A DNA stretch of 64,000 bases from Gonatopus flavifemur (lineage: Eukaryota; Arthropoda; Insecta; Hymenoptera; Dryinidae), in the NCBI GenBank assembly GCA_018340375.1, contig JAFFJZ010000003.1, positions 7,688,001 through 7,752,000 of the forward strand. The letters run 5' to 3'. The notes under the pieces are model-generated. The model did not search any database and was not told where the DNA came from. It saw only the letters and a list, made by a program, of their open reading frames with translations. Of this stretch, positions 28,701 through 43,700 are shown piece after piece. Every line of letters begins with the position of its first letter. The stretch's first letter is position 1. Made by a program: the position numbers and the translations under genes.

Positions 28701-31700
28701 AATCACTAAGCCAAGGTAAACTAAATAAATACATTCAATATTCATCGATGTTTATTTCATAACATTGATATGACAATTAATCAAGCGGATCATTCTTCGG
28801 CAACTATTTTCCAGCTATCATGCGCTCACGCTACAGATTATCATTTCGAATTAACTCTCATTAAGAAAGAAATTGCATCAATTCTCCGATGTATATTATA
28901 TACACAATCATTCACAAGATGAAAGTTTCAACTTCTATAAATAGATAATCGTGTTGTAAAATATTTATTCTCCAGGTATATATTATCTGTGTTTCATCTG
29001 AAGCGTCACATTACAAACAAGCTGGTTGTACTCTTATAATTGCTCCACGTCTATCGCTTCTAGTTAAAAAGAACTTGTTATCCAATTAAAACATAAAACT
29101 AAGGATATCCTTTTGGGAATTAATTTCTGTACGGTTACAAATAAAACAGAGATTATTTTGCAACTGAAATATCGTTTGGATGGAACTTCAGGGGAAGAAT
29201 AAATCATTTGTCTTCAGGGAATATTCATGAGTTTAGGAAAATAATTCCAAGTATTTGAAATATAGAATTGAATATAAACTGTGTTTGTTATTTTATTTCT
29301 CGTATTCGCAATCTCTATTCTCAACATCAATTCCATAAAAGGACCTGACAAGGTTATTCGTAAGCATGTTTCAAAGACTTGAATAGAATTAAATGTGCAC
29401 GGAGAAACAAGATTTGCTAAAAAGTACCATACTTTATAGTGTTCAAATTATTTACATGAAAATATCTACAAAAGTAGCATACTTCTTTAAGAAAGTCCAA
29501 GCCAGTATGGTAGTTTTAGAGATATTTTCACGTAAATAATTTGATCTGGATAAGACTGATGCTCAGACACTATAAAGTATGGTACTTCTTAGCAGATCTT
29601 TTTTCTCCGTGTGAGAACGAATTTTGTAGCTCAATGCAATCCAGGGTGGGTGATTGATATTCAGTCAGACAGTTTCAACTAATAAATTTATGCAAATCTC
29701 CACTCATCTCGTGGAACCATTTCCATTCTTCAAAATCTTGATTCGCAATTTGGTCCCAAGTTTTCATTGAGGTAACATTTTCTAGACAAAGTTCTGATAG
29801 ACTATTTCTTCAATGTCAATATATTGAAGCTAAAAGCGTTGACTCCTGTTCACGTTTTTGCAAAGTTTCATAAATATTCCGTGCAAGATTTTTCTATATT
29901 TTTTGTAGATATCCGAAACTCTTCTCCCACCTGAAAGATATCCCTCAAGATATTTTTTAGAAGAGTTTTAAACATCCGAAAGGTACTTGAAAGTGTTGCA
30001 TAAGACATCTTAAACTTGTCTAAAAGATATCGCAAAACGCAGAATGTTTATTAGGTACTCAAGTTAACCGTTTGAGTCTGTCTGTTGAGACCTTTACCAT
30101 TCACTTCAGTATATCATAGTTTATTCAACTTCTCTCTGCAGTGAGTTCAAGGAAACACGCATTACTCGAAACAATTGATTCTCGAAAAGAAGATATCGTT
30201 TTCGAAGAATCGAAGAGCAGCGTAATAAACGTACATGGAAATTTTTCAAATCGAATAAATGACAAAATTGAAACAAAAAGTACAAGCACTTTGTTGTGAT
30301 TTCATCGCAAACTGTTCGTTAAATTATCTCTCTAATATAGTTAGTATATCAAATCTATCGTAAAATACTCAACGCGAGTATAAATAAAATTAATAGCCGG
30401 AACCGCCGATGTCCGAGTCGTATCTGAAGAACTTGGGTCAAGTCCTTGATTATCAAGGTCACTATCAATGTTTATTTCCATGTCTCCAAATATAAAATAG
30501 AAACCCATTAAATATCTAATCTGCTACGAGTCTCATCGTCATTCCCACACTCATTAGATGTACAATCTCGTTGATGATACATTTCTTTTCATCTCGCAAC
30601 AAAACTCTCATCCCGGTATAATGAGAGAAGAGAAGACAAGAACTCACGAACGAACGTAGGAAAAAAAAGCCCCTAATAATCATCAGTTATAACCATAATA
30701 TACATGATTTTTTTTCTCCTCCGTGCTCCTCTCTGCGTGCTGGTGTAGTAAAAGCATACAATTAGCAATTTACAGAGTGGATAATTACAAAATTTGAATC
30801 TAATCGACACAATGATTATCCGTTGCAACACTTTTATCAGATAAGCTCATTTTTCAAATTCAAACCATTACCAACATTGCCATTGGAATGAATTTCAATG
30901 AAAAAGACACGCGAGAGCATATATTTCATCTCATTTGATTATAGTATGTTCGTACTACATTAACCTACAATTATAGGCTTAAACTTTATATTACAAATAC
31001 CTGGGTTATCAATCAGGATTACTCCATATGAGGGAAAACAAGTGTTTTATACTCCTTGCATAATCACATGTACAGAATCTTGATTATTTATCAATATATC
31101 CTCTATATCTGAACCAAAAAGTTAGTTATTAGTCTTTGAATCTTTACGCAGTAATAAAAGTTGACGTACGCAATATTCTGAAAAAAACCATCGTGTTGTT
31201 TTGAACAATGAACTCATGCGGACGAGACGAGGTGCAAAAAATCCCCACAGGAACAATCTTCATCGACGGTGACAAAGCATTTTTCTCAATTTTGAGTAAC
31301 AGATTGGATTTTATATTCCCATCAACTGTCACACATATGTGAGTTGAATTTCTTTCCAAGTTTCTAAATCCGATCATGATCATCCAAGTGGGAAGTGAAA
31401 GTGGAACAACACGAAACAAAGTAGTTATACCAAGTTGAAGACTCTTCAGTGAATTTTTCAGAATCTAAATGGCCTTATGGTTCGTGTAACTGAGAGTTGG
31501 GATGTATAAGATCCTGCATTCAACCGAACATAATCCATGACATCATATTTTGCCTGCACAATCTGTTCGACAATTGTTATACACATGTACTACTTATCAC
31601 AGCATGAAACTTCAAAATGCAAATTCAAATTAACTACAAGTTCGAAGCTATTGTGGTGTACTCGATCATCAGAGCACAACATACTTATTTTCTCCTCAAG

Positions 31701-34700
31701 CGTGTAAATTGATTTCTTGTGCACAAGTTGAGAACAAAAGAACCGATTTTTCGAATTAAAATCATGAACTAGATCGTGTACTCTCCGTGTACTACATTTC
31801 CAGCGCAAATTATGGCGAGAAAAACGTCAGATTGCGATGGAGACGTAATACGATGGGATGTTTAAGCTTCGATCGAGATTATACGTGAACGAAGATTGAT
31901 TCCAAGTGATCGCAATCTCGAAATGTTCGATATCTTAACCATGAGAGATTAACAGATCCTTGTATGATGAATTGTTGTTTACTATCAATTCATTCATTCA
32001 GTAATATTTAATTCATCGTTTGAAATAATAATTTCCGAATGTAACAAGGAACTTTTTTTACTTGAAAAATCTTCAAACAATAATCTATTTTCTAAATTAT
32101 ATAGAATTTGAAAAATGTTTCCACTCGGGATGAAACGTATCGATGGAACTTGCTTTCATTCGATGTCATTCGAATCGAGATATGCTTACAGGAAAATATC
32201 ATATGACCGACATGCAGTACAGAGACTTTATTGTCGTTTTTTCCTTTAAAAAAACTGCCCTTGATATTCTCGCAGATATTTACTGAACATTTCTAAACTG
32301 GATCGGATGTAATTGCTTCTTGAAATCAGCTAAAGTAGAACATCCCATTCTTACGACCTTGAGATTATCTGATTCTGAAGTTCTTTGTCTTTTTATATAA
32401 AAAATTCTTTAAAATTCTATATAAACTCACGATTCCATAATTCCACTTTACATACACAACACACAACACACCTTAGTTTCTGGATTTCCTCACCCTGCCG
32501 GGTTAATCTTGAAAGTTCTGAAAAAGGTCAATGCATCTTCACGTTGGTTCACCATCAGTTCTCATAATGCAATCACGTGGGCGTTTATTGGGGAGTGACG
32601 TAGAAATTTGACACCGCATATTCGACGTAAAATGTCATCCATTCCATACATCTCGTACGATTTTTCGCCATAAAGAAGAATATCTACCGAAAATTGAGAT
32701 TAATTTCGAAACATTCGACGCGAAGAAGAATGAATGTGAAGATCGGAAGAATCGGAATTCGAAAGAGACGAAATAAAGATACTTCAATATCCAGACCAAT
32801 CGAGTCGAGTAAACACGTTATGTTGTGATTCGAAGCTCTTGTATTTTCAGCAAATATCCAATTATGTTACCAGATCCTGTAATTTGATTTACGATTGGTA
32901 GGTAGAACCACCTGTATAAGAGTACGTGTAGGTATAACAAGTTCTTTTCAGGTCTAGAACACGGATGTTTGCATACATTTTTGTATCTGCCGGTGTTATA
33001 CTACCACGTAATTTTCCTGCGTTTTATGCGAAATACGTACGTTTTCTCTTACCTCTTCGTACCACCACTACTCCTCTTTCATACGTTAAAATATATGTTA
33101 CATCGACGACAGGAACCAATTATTAATATGAAAATCACCGCTGTCAGATCAGAGGAACACCCATGTTTAAATTTACCATTTATTTTGCAAATCAATAATT
33201 ATGGATGCACGTACTCGGGTCCTCCGCCGATATGGCATTATGTAAATCGCGGTGTGTGATTTAGAAAGCGTTTTCTTCCTTTATTTTCCTCGGAAAGAAT
33301 TTACAAGTTTGAACATTTGAACATTATTGATCGCAAACCTAATAATTATCTTATTTTATCGATAGAGTGTTGCTTTTTATTTGATTTGTCAATTGACATA
33401 AAATCAAACAACGTTTATTATGTGATCGTATATATTATGTACTTTGAGAACATGAATTGCATCGATGTTTCTCGAGTTCGTGAGAATATATATATATATA
33501 TATATACTTATTATCTAATTAAAGTATCATAAATTTTAATAGAGACGATCGTTTATCGAGGGACCAGTTTTTTAATCATTTCAATTGATTTTGTTTCAGT
33601 GGGGATTTCAGTATTAATGTTTTTCCTGTATGGAAAACCATTCAAACGTGGTTTCTTCTGCAATGACGAATCACTGTATCATCCGTTTTCTCCATCTACA
33701 GTTAGCAGCACAATGCTCTACTTCGTCGGGTTGGTGCTTCCCATATGTGTGGTGAGTCATCTTACGTCATTTCACCTTAATTGCCTTTTGAATGGAGAAA
33801 AATATATTAAGAACAAGGTATGGAGAACGAATAATGCGGTGGAAATGAATATTGCTATTGTCGTATTCCGTCAGTTCGAATCTCTACATCTTTTGAAAAA
33901 AGTGTCTTTCATCGTCAGGGAAGTTGGTTGCTTTTATTTATTTTCTTATCGATTCTTTTTAAATGAGAATAGACGTTGAACGATGAGTTTTAAATCTGAA
34001 AATTATCTCAACTATTTCGTAAACTAAGAAAAAACTTTGTAATCTTTCATTTTCTTACGTTATCCGCAGATGCGAAGCAGCACGTGTATTATTTATATAT
34101 AAGTTATATTATATCACCTGTATGATTCACGTGTATCTCATGCGTGAATCATGCATGCATTCGAATACGAAACCGCAGAATACTTTGTCACGTTTTTTTA
34201 ACTAAAATGTGGGTTTCACGATTATTCGATTTGTACAGGGTAAAATAAAAATTGTGGAATCTCGTAATAACCTTTGAATCACCGTAAGAACAGGATTGTA
34301 TATTTTTTCATCATTCATCGCGATGAATTCCACCACTCTCTAAATCTGAAAGAGTGAAAAATCACGTGTTTCACTTCACTAAGTCTCAGAAGTGAGCCAG
34401 TCCGCTTCGAGTGTGGTTTTCACTCGTTTCGAGTGAACCCTCACTGTTTTAGAGTGAAAAATTGGGTCTAGAATTTGAGTGGCTGTGAGTTTCCAACCTT
34501 AGAATATCACTCTAAAAGAGTGGAAATTTCACTTAAAATTTCGACAAGCTCACTTTTGGCTGACTGGAGAGTGAAATCTCACTCTAAAAATTTTAGAGAG
34601 CAGGAAAAAACATAGTAAAATTTTTCATTGATATTCACCAAAACTTTGCACAATTTCATATTTCACTGTAAAATTATGTAGCCAAGAAAATGCGGTCAAA

Positions 34701-37700
34701 GTAAGTATACGCGCACGTGGGTGCCCGTGAAGATTCATCAAGACAAATCACCCGTGAAGACCATGAAATGTACATCTGCATATTCGTGTGCATCTTGAAG
34801 GTTTCCATGACAACTAGACGTGAATTCAAGCTAAAAGGTGTAACCTTAACCTTAGAACGGTGACCTACGTCTTCAAAACTCATTTAAAGCATGTGTATCG
34901 TTATTTGATCGTAAGAAGCTGTCCGTTGAACATTTAGGGTTGAAGGATCGTCCCCATTTTCTCAACATTCCCTAAAGAATCCCCTCTAATCTGCCCTTTC
35001 ATGCCAATATACCCTGCTCAAAATCTTCCTGAAATCTTGTCAGAAGATTTTCTCTTCCACTTTCATTGGTTTCTTTCTTAAGACATCCAATCGAAACCCT
35101 GGTGAAAATGGAAGCGGAACGTTAATGAAAAGTATATGAAGCTTGAATGGGAGGAACACAAAAAGTATGTGAAGAGGAAATTGAAACAAAAGAAGCGTAT
35201 AAAATTCATGAAACTTGAATTAAAAATTCGTACACACCATAGCGAGAATGACAGCGAATTGATGACTTCCACCATGGTAGACGAGAGTTTTATCCACGAA
35301 GAGGGAATTGAAACAATTCTCGCTTCCAATGCGCTTCTTTTGCGCTTCGTGTATACGCTTTTTGAAATTCCTCTCTCGGATTTGATTAGGTTCATTTCTG
35401 TTAGGGTATCCAAACCGTTAAAACCGTTAATCATGGGTTCGAATCTCGCCAAGTGGTTAAAATTGTTCATCCTCTTCATGGAGCGTTGATTTTTATATGC
35501 TTTCTTTGTTCCAAACGTCGCTTCAAATACTCTTCGAATCCATTCCATTTACTCTTAGTTCGCTTCTCATTAACGTTTCTGTTACGCTCTACCATACTTT
35601 TCGTCTGCGCTTTATTTCAGTTTCCATTTTCACCAGGGTATTGCATAAAATTTCTTGGAAAAATCATGCATAAATCGAAAGGGAGTAGAAGATCGAAGAT
35701 GAAATTAGACCCATGAGATGATGAGAAGAATGCCTTGCTGAAAATGTCAAGCAGATTTCTTGGTTTTTGTCCTGGGCAACTGCTGGGATTTATCCGGATT
35801 TGTCTGGCATTTTCAACGGAAAGCGTTGCATGAATATTCCACATTTTTGCACAAAAAAAACAGAGCTCGTGTGTTTATAATGTAGATAGAGCACACCACC
35901 CTCACATTTTGAGTGTCCAAAAAGCGTTCGTTCCGTTCGCATCTCTACAATCTAAATTCTGGTCGCATTTTTGTAACCTTGATTCCGCTCACCTTTCAAC
36001 GTTCTAAATAGCACTCGTTTCACTTGCACGCGGTAATAATCGGGTCATTGATTTCATGGAAATTAATAAAAGAAATCAAATATTTGAGAAGTCAGTTGAG
36101 GTATAATTATTTTCGCTACTCTATTTGATCAAATCCTTTCTCCGGGTAGACGAAAAAAAGAATTCTCCCCAGATGTAACTTACGTAACATCGATTCGGAG
36201 GAACAATGATAACAAAGTAACTTTCCCTAGGGTTTATTTTCAAATCCATAAAATTTTTGTGTGAACGTATAGCATGGTTACGTGTCAGAAGAACCGAATA
36301 ACCCAATGATTCGCAATCTAAAAATACAGCGCGAGTTTGATTTCTTTTTATCACGTGTATACGCGTGTAATACATGCCTCTCACAAATTGTATAATTTAC
36401 TACATAAAAACAAGCACAACGTATATCCGTATGCTGTACGTCAAAAGGAATTATTTTTATTTGACTATTTAGGCTGAGGAAATTATTTTTACAAGTGACA
36501 TTGACCGCGCCTCGTGGCTCAAACAACACCGTTGTCGCTCGTAACTTTCGGATTCAAGATGAGGAACATTCGAATTCTTCATCCCAAGACTTTATTGACT
36601 GGGATCATAGTGAAATAAGAGGTTGGAAAGTTTCCAAGTAGAAAACACAAGAAAACTGTGGAAAAATTTTCAAGTTGTACGTATAGGAATTTTATGATAG
36701 TTTCAAGGTCTGGATTGGAATTTATATATACACGATTGTTGAAGCAAATGGTAGAAACTTTGAGAACTGCATCGTGTTATTCGAAAGTAGATTAATTGAG
36801 AATTCAAGTTTTTTGACTTGTTTCAATTCTTCAATTATTCATTCATGTACCGAATTTATTATTATTATTGAGATTATATATTCTAGAAACTCGTATTTCG
36901 TTACGAAAGAAAAACACCGCACAGCATGAAATCTTGATATTTCCGGGATCGAGAGAACGCGTAAACAATTTTGATATGTTTCTTTCAATGTAAAGCATTA
37001 GTCATCGGATTTATAGGGCCATGTATTTCGAAATACGGTAAAGGATTTCAATATTATCCATGTCATGTCTCTGCCAAAAAGAATCCGCATTCGTATTATA
37101 AATTTCGTTCGGTGTTGCAAAGGGGATAAAGATAACATCAAAATTATGACAACATATCATCCTTTAATTCAAGATAAAACCTACGACCCTTTAAATTCAC
37201 CCACAAATTTTTATATCTTCTTTGTTCAAATATGGAATACAATTTGTTTCAATTCTATCATTCACAATAAAAGTATATAACAATGATAAATGCATGCTGC
37301 TTTTCCCATTGTCATTCATAGTTTGAGAACAAATTTTATCAGTAACTGTGGTTAGAAAACAACTATATACGATACACCAGGGAAAGGAGATCAGAAACAA
37401 AATCATTATCAGGGAGGAATAGTAGAGAATTGTACGTTCAAGTTTCACAATAACTTGGTTAGGAAACTGAGAGATTCATTTGGTACGCGTGCGAAGATAC
37501 AAGAGGAAATATGTATATACGTACTTCTGTGAGGAGAAAACAATGCGAGAGAACCATATACGTTTTATGGCGAACGGGACCTAAAATGGCTAAAGAGTAT
37601 CGTGAAAGTAAATCGAAGCTGAAATTCCAGAGATAGCGAATCATTTTAAGTACATATAGAGTTTTCAAATCATTCGTCGAATTATTTATAGAAAGTAGAC

Positions 37701-40700
37701 AAACCGAATGAGATATTTGCGCAACATAATCGTGTGAGAGAAGATGTTCAACTAGGGTGGAATAACGCCAGGAGTAAACATTCGATCAATTTTAAACAAC
37801 GCCGTTCCAACGGTATTTGTTGACCTTTGTTTCCATGTTTGAACGTAACTCTACGGTTCGCCTCAACCACCAAATGCAAGTTTAGAATCCTCCATGAAAT
37901 CTGTATGTCAAATGATGTTAACTGTTCCTCGTCGAGTGTATTATAGTTGTTGTGGAATGAATACAAATTTTATAGTTTCCAAGCAAAACCCGAACTATAA
38001 ATTTTATACATAAAAATCCAATGTATGGAGTTGCAAAGGTACTGTTTCGATTCATCGTACACGGACACAAATGTTTAGCTAGGCACTGTATCAGCTTGAT
38101 GAATTTAAATACCCCATCTCTACTGTAACTCAAGCAAAATGAAATCTTTTACACTCTTCCGCCGTTGATATCGATATGATATTTTGACTCCTACTGCCAT
38201 GTTTATTCATTATGGTATTCCAAATGAACTTGAACCTGGATAATGTATCAACTGGTTTAGATAGAAACAAGCCCCGTGTCTTGGATCATGTTTTAAAATG
38301 CACTCTGAAACTAAGTTCTGCAATTACAGACACCGTTACCTTACTTCTTATCTCAATGCGATGAATCGATTAGAGGCATCATGAATCAAAATTATAGAAA
38401 TCAATCCCTCCATAGGGATTGTATTTCGTATTTTATACAAAGATTCAATCAATTCTCTGCATAATTTATACATAATTTATTGTACGTATTGTATTTCTGC
38501 GTAGGATCGAGTTCCCAAATCAAACATCTTCTAATAAAATATTAAATTCATCGCCAGTGTTGAATCAGTTGCATTAATCGTTGCATATAGGTACAAAAGA
38601 AAAATTGAAAACGCAGAAATGTCCACCCACGTTCATTTCCTGAACGAATTCTCAACACGAGATGATAAAATTGATACGCAAGAAGAGCATAAGAAAAGAA
38701 AATTCTCATGATTACTTTCATCTCGTGTAACTGATTCAACATATATTTCTTCCTGTTTATGAGACATCACGATGAATGAAATATCGCTTTTATAAGGTGA
38801 CGGTTCTTGCCATCTCAAAAGTCACTTATTCACAGCATTTGGATAATAAATTATACAGATAAATATCTATATAATTCATTAGTGGCGAAACTATTGATAG
38901 AGTGAAAAATCTATAGACAAAGCGTTATCCGAATAATAAATTTCCTTGATAATGAATTATCAAGAAACGTTACGTCACTCAGAAGAAGAATTTGTTCTCA
39001 TAATTTAATACAGATAACATGACAAGTTTTCAAATGAAATTTCACGAAAATATGTGTTTGAAAATCCATGATGGTAGAATACAATACAAAAACGTCGTGA
39101 GTGGCCCCCCATCTTTGTATCGGCCACGAATCTTTTGATAATGAATGATTTGCGAGTGAAGAATATATGCATATATATATATATATAGTTCTCATTGAAG
39201 TACAATCAATTCGTTTCGGTTCATAGTACAGACTGCGGATAAGGTTATTATTCAATACACCGAGTCCCAGCACAATCAAGTTTCTACATTTATCCTCATT
39301 CATCCTCATTACATGGTTCCGTAATAGAAAAATTTAATGAATTATTTTCCTCCTTTCTAATACCGTAAATTGCTTTCTTCTTGTTTTTCCCTTACACAAT
39401 GTAGCATCGTTCCGAGTTGTTATTAATCTGCAGGGGAAAAAACAACGTTGAGTTGAACATTCATCAACGATCGGTATACAAACTTTCAATGAAGATGAAA
39501 AGTCGATGGTATCGTAAATCATGGCTCGAATATGAAAAGATGTACTCACATTTCTGACAAATTTCTCTCTCAGAGATAGAAGATTTATAGAAATGCAAGT
39601 TGGATATCGATACGTATATTCAATTTAGAAACTCAATGTATTCGGAAAACATTGTTGTTCCGATTGCAGATGGTATTCCTCGAATATGTGTATCGTAATT
39701 TATTTTCCTTCGATTGAACTAATAAATTTTTCTAAAGCGATGTTATGTACACGTTAAGTAGTGGGTACTCAAGCATACATTGGAGGATTCGAAAAAGAGG
39801 ATACGCATGCATTCGTTAATTCTTGTAGTCGTGGGAATCGATTTACGGGGATCTTGAAACGTACGTGCACGTGCAGAACTTCTTCCCCATCTTAACATCA
39901 GAAAAAGGGAGAGAAAGATAGGGGAAGGAAGGAAGGAGAAAGAAACAGAGAATGTTATATATTTTTGCCGAACCCGAAGGACGGAGGGAAGGAGAGAACA
40001 GAACAAGCGTATCCGTAGCAGAGCATTCTCTATTTGCATCCTGCACGAGATATTCTGCTCTTTTCCCCGTCCAAAGAGGAACCAAGAGATCGTTAGCCAC
40101 TGTAGGAATCTTAACTTTTTTTTCTCCTTTTCGTTTTCTTTTCCTTTAATTCTTTCTTCCTTTTAATACGTTACATATGTGTGTGCGTGTTGTAGTTCAT
40201 TCTACTTTATTACCAACCAGATATAAATATCAAGTGTAACAATTTACATAGCGCAGATTTGATATGCGAGCCACAGGATTAATTGAAAAGATCGGTTCTC
40301 TATCCAATCAATTTTGATGATTTAATCTTTGAAAGGACATCACTTTGCTCGACCTATCTTCATTTCTTAATAGGAAAATATTATTCGATGAGGAAATGAA
40401 TCGGTGCGGGTATAAATTCTTAATTGTTATTCAACCAACCTGTCAATTCATGGGTTACAATTTTATGATCATGATTTGGAGTCATGAACTTGAAAATGTA
40501 AGAAGATATCAAATGATTTTGTTCTCACAACATCGTAACTAGGTGAATTTGAGCAAACCACTTGTTTTGCGTCGACTAATACTTTCCACGGCCCTCTGAT
40601 TCGTGTAAACCGCTCGTGTAAACTACAGGGATCTCTAATTACCAGCACTGTGCCAGTACTGAGTCGGATCTGAATTCCTACATAGGATGTATTATTTTCA

Positions 40701-43700
40701 CCCTCTACCACTTCTCATCCAGGTATGACAAAACAACTGGGTCATATATAACGCCAGTACTGATACAGTTGTAAATATCATACTGGCCCTTACGTAAAAT
40801 GATGTTGTTATTTTGACTACTTGCCAGTACCGTCGATTCAACTGGCCCTGTACTGGTAATTTTGGATTTGCCAATCCTGGCAACTCTGGCACCAGTACTG
40901 AGCCAGTAGCGACCCGTGTTTCCATTTCCACATAAGTACTGACATACCACGAGATACCGTGGAACCGATTGATTTTCATTGATTCCGATGCAGAAAACTG
41001 AGTGAAACTCATTAAAAATCCATTTTTGATGAACTCGAATCAGATTTCTGCATGAAATTCTTCAATGTTGTGGAAGTTTGAATTGTTTTATAGAAACTAA
41101 ATGCAAATTTCAACTCACAAAATCTGATGAGTCATGGTCATTTATTTATTCGGTTTGAATATTAGAACTGGAAACATCGTTTAAAGATGCACTGCAAGAT
41201 TTTGTGTTTAGCCAGCCAAAAGTGAGCCTATCGAAATTCCGAGTGAAATTTCCACTCTTCTAGAGGTTAAAAATTCACAGCCACTTGAATTCTAGAGTGA
41301 ATTTTTCAGTCTCAAAGAGTGGGAGTCCACTCGAAGCGAACTGGCTCACTTCTGAGACTTAGTGGAGTGATTTTTCACTCTGCCAGATTTAGAGAGTGAT
41401 CTCTAACAGCTCTAAAAACTCTTCCAAAAAAATACCCATCATTCGATGCTTCGTCGAATCATCAAATTGAATAAAATAAATCGAGAAATCCAATATATTT
41501 CACAGATATCTCAATCACAATTCAGACCACCAACAAGATGAACCTTTGAACCCACATTCAGAGGACTTAATTGCATTTTCACACATGAAAACACATCCTG
41601 TTTGTTAATTCTTTGAACATCCGTATGAACCCGTAGATACTTTATTTCATAACACGTGCCAGCAATTATACACGTCTTCTGAAATCTTTCACGGCATATT
41701 CAACTACGGTGACAGAAAGGAAAGACTTGGGTAACGAAAATAAAGCAACTTGCAGTTTCCTGTAGGGATCCAATAATACCAGTGCAATCAAGTTTTCATT
41801 GTACGGTTGCGTGAAAAACGTGAGATTACACAGTAGATTGCTATGATGGTACGAGAAACAGAAAGTGCATGAAATTAAATGATGCATCTTATTTGAAATA
41901 CGTCAAAAACGACAGAAGATCTCATCGGATTCCCTGATATCCTTCGAAAATAGTAGATCTTGGTATAATAAATATCTTTTACTCCCATCTCTCGTCATTT
42001 AATCCAAAAAAATATTCATATTATAATGAAAATTTCTTAAAATTCTAGAATTCTACAAGATCTAAGAATGTTCAATATAAAAGCGAAAGATGAAATTATT
42101 ATCATTGAATTCGTCACGGTGAAACCATGCAATCGAAACCGATTGGCTTACGTGGAAATTGATAAAATTGACGTGGCATTAAGAATCGATGGTAATATCT
42201 TTTCCCTTCTAAAGCCATTGATATATCCAAAGATATGCTAAAAGGCACTCACCATTCGGTACTTACTTCGTTCACACATTAAGGCGCTCGCTTTGCTCGC
42301 GCTGTTCGTCTTTCGCCGTATCCAATGATGCGCCAGAAGGCACTTGAGATTTATATTTGAAATTTGCAGCAAGTTCGTCTATGTACTTGAAAGGAAAGAT
42401 CAATGTATGATAAGAATCCATTGAAACTAATCCGTAACGAATATTCGTTATAAATTAACCGAGGATTCAAAAATTCGAATATCCAATTGAAACATAATAA
42501 AGTACAGTCATTCTTGATTCATTCCATATCATATATTTATCTGTCTATGATAGTCGAAGTCAGATTTCCAAATGAAGTCATAGGAGGAGTGGTTTTATTT
42601 ATCTTACGAATGAATCACTCGCGAGATCAAACTTTTCTGCAGTATATTGATATTCATCAATGGAAAATTATTGATCAGAGATCGTATAATTCAAAATTTT
42701 CTTTCAATAAACGGAAGAAATATGATAATACTCTGCCGATGGAATTTCATTAACTCGAAGTTAGTTAGAAGTTAATTCTCGATACAAAAAGATTTATTCG
42801 TTTAATAATTTAGAATAGATTATTGATCGAGTGAATCTTATCGTATATATCTCGTAAATTCTACACCAAGAAACTAATGGTAATAAATCATCGTACGATT
42901 GAAATAACCAAAACGAATATTGATAAAATTCAAGATATGAAGATTCTTCGAGAATAAATCTGTATTTCGTTCTATTCATTCACTCAAAGAAACACACTTC
43001 TTCTCGCAGGTAAAAATTCTTACGGCTATAATCAATGGTCGAAGGTGCAGACAAGAGATTTAGGATAAAATTCCACGACCAAAAAATGGTTGAGAAGAAT
43101 TAATAGCCTCTCGAGATAGCACCTTCTGAAGAATATATATATACAAGAGCAGAAGGGATATAACAACAACAAACTCCAATTGATTATGCAATTTGAAAAT
43201 TGATACGGCTAACCAAATATCAATTTCCTATCTTCGACCTACAAGGGTGATTGATTTTTCAAAGCGGCTGGGGGGGGGGGCAGTTAGAAAAATCAATATT
43301 AACGAAGAGATGAGTTTGGAAAAAGAATGAATCGATAACCCCTTTGAGCGTGAATTGAGATGCAACGGAAAAAGATCAATCTTTGACATAAGATTATTGA
43401 GATTATCCAAAAATGACGAGGGATGTAGTATTCTTGATGTTTTTCCTGCACTTCACTCAAGCAGAAGAGAAAACTATATAGTGTTTCTTCGAGACGAGAA
43501 GAAGATTGACCGAACAGGTAAAACCAATGTTGTATAACCTGCTGGCGTATATTTTATTCGGACGTATAGTGGCATGCAGTTTTTTGTGTAAAGGTAACCG
43601 ACCAAGTGCATCACCTGGGCGTTTCCTTTATCTGAAATCCTTTTTTCAGGTCGGTTAACCCACTTTTGGCAGCGAAGCATGACAGGCTTTGAGATCTCAA

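Larger units (their letters stand above)
10370..33599 (+). other. Phosphatase intron 1 (23.2 kb)
   Basis: No nested gene found. It starts with a CpG-rich stretch (10441-10560, including the palindrome CTGTCAAAGTGACAG) that could be regulatory. A G+C-rich block at 11690-11900 resembles neither flank. It holds foldback elements at 14416-14636, 15163-15238, 15308-15507, 16391-16606, 16766-16847, 27566-27982 and 29398-29611, plus GA and CA microsatellites. The region around 19.3-19.7 kb is locally less AT-rich and could house an alternative first exon, but I cannot define one. Confidence 0.7.

Noticed and set aside
32969..33259. 96-codon ORF just upstream of exon 2, possible alternative first exon
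   Set aside because: The phase could fit a donor near 33250, but the product would break membrane helix 1 and does not resemble the family; exon 1 at 10306 continues the helix properly.
35078..35548. 156-codon ORF on the - strand
   Set aside because: It lies inside a foldback element, overlaps a + strand ORF, has no domain and is explained by the palindromic repeat.
39890..40150. GA/CT-rich block with several overlapping ORFs
   Set aside because: Low-complexity purine runs produce the open frames on both strands; no conserved protein pattern.
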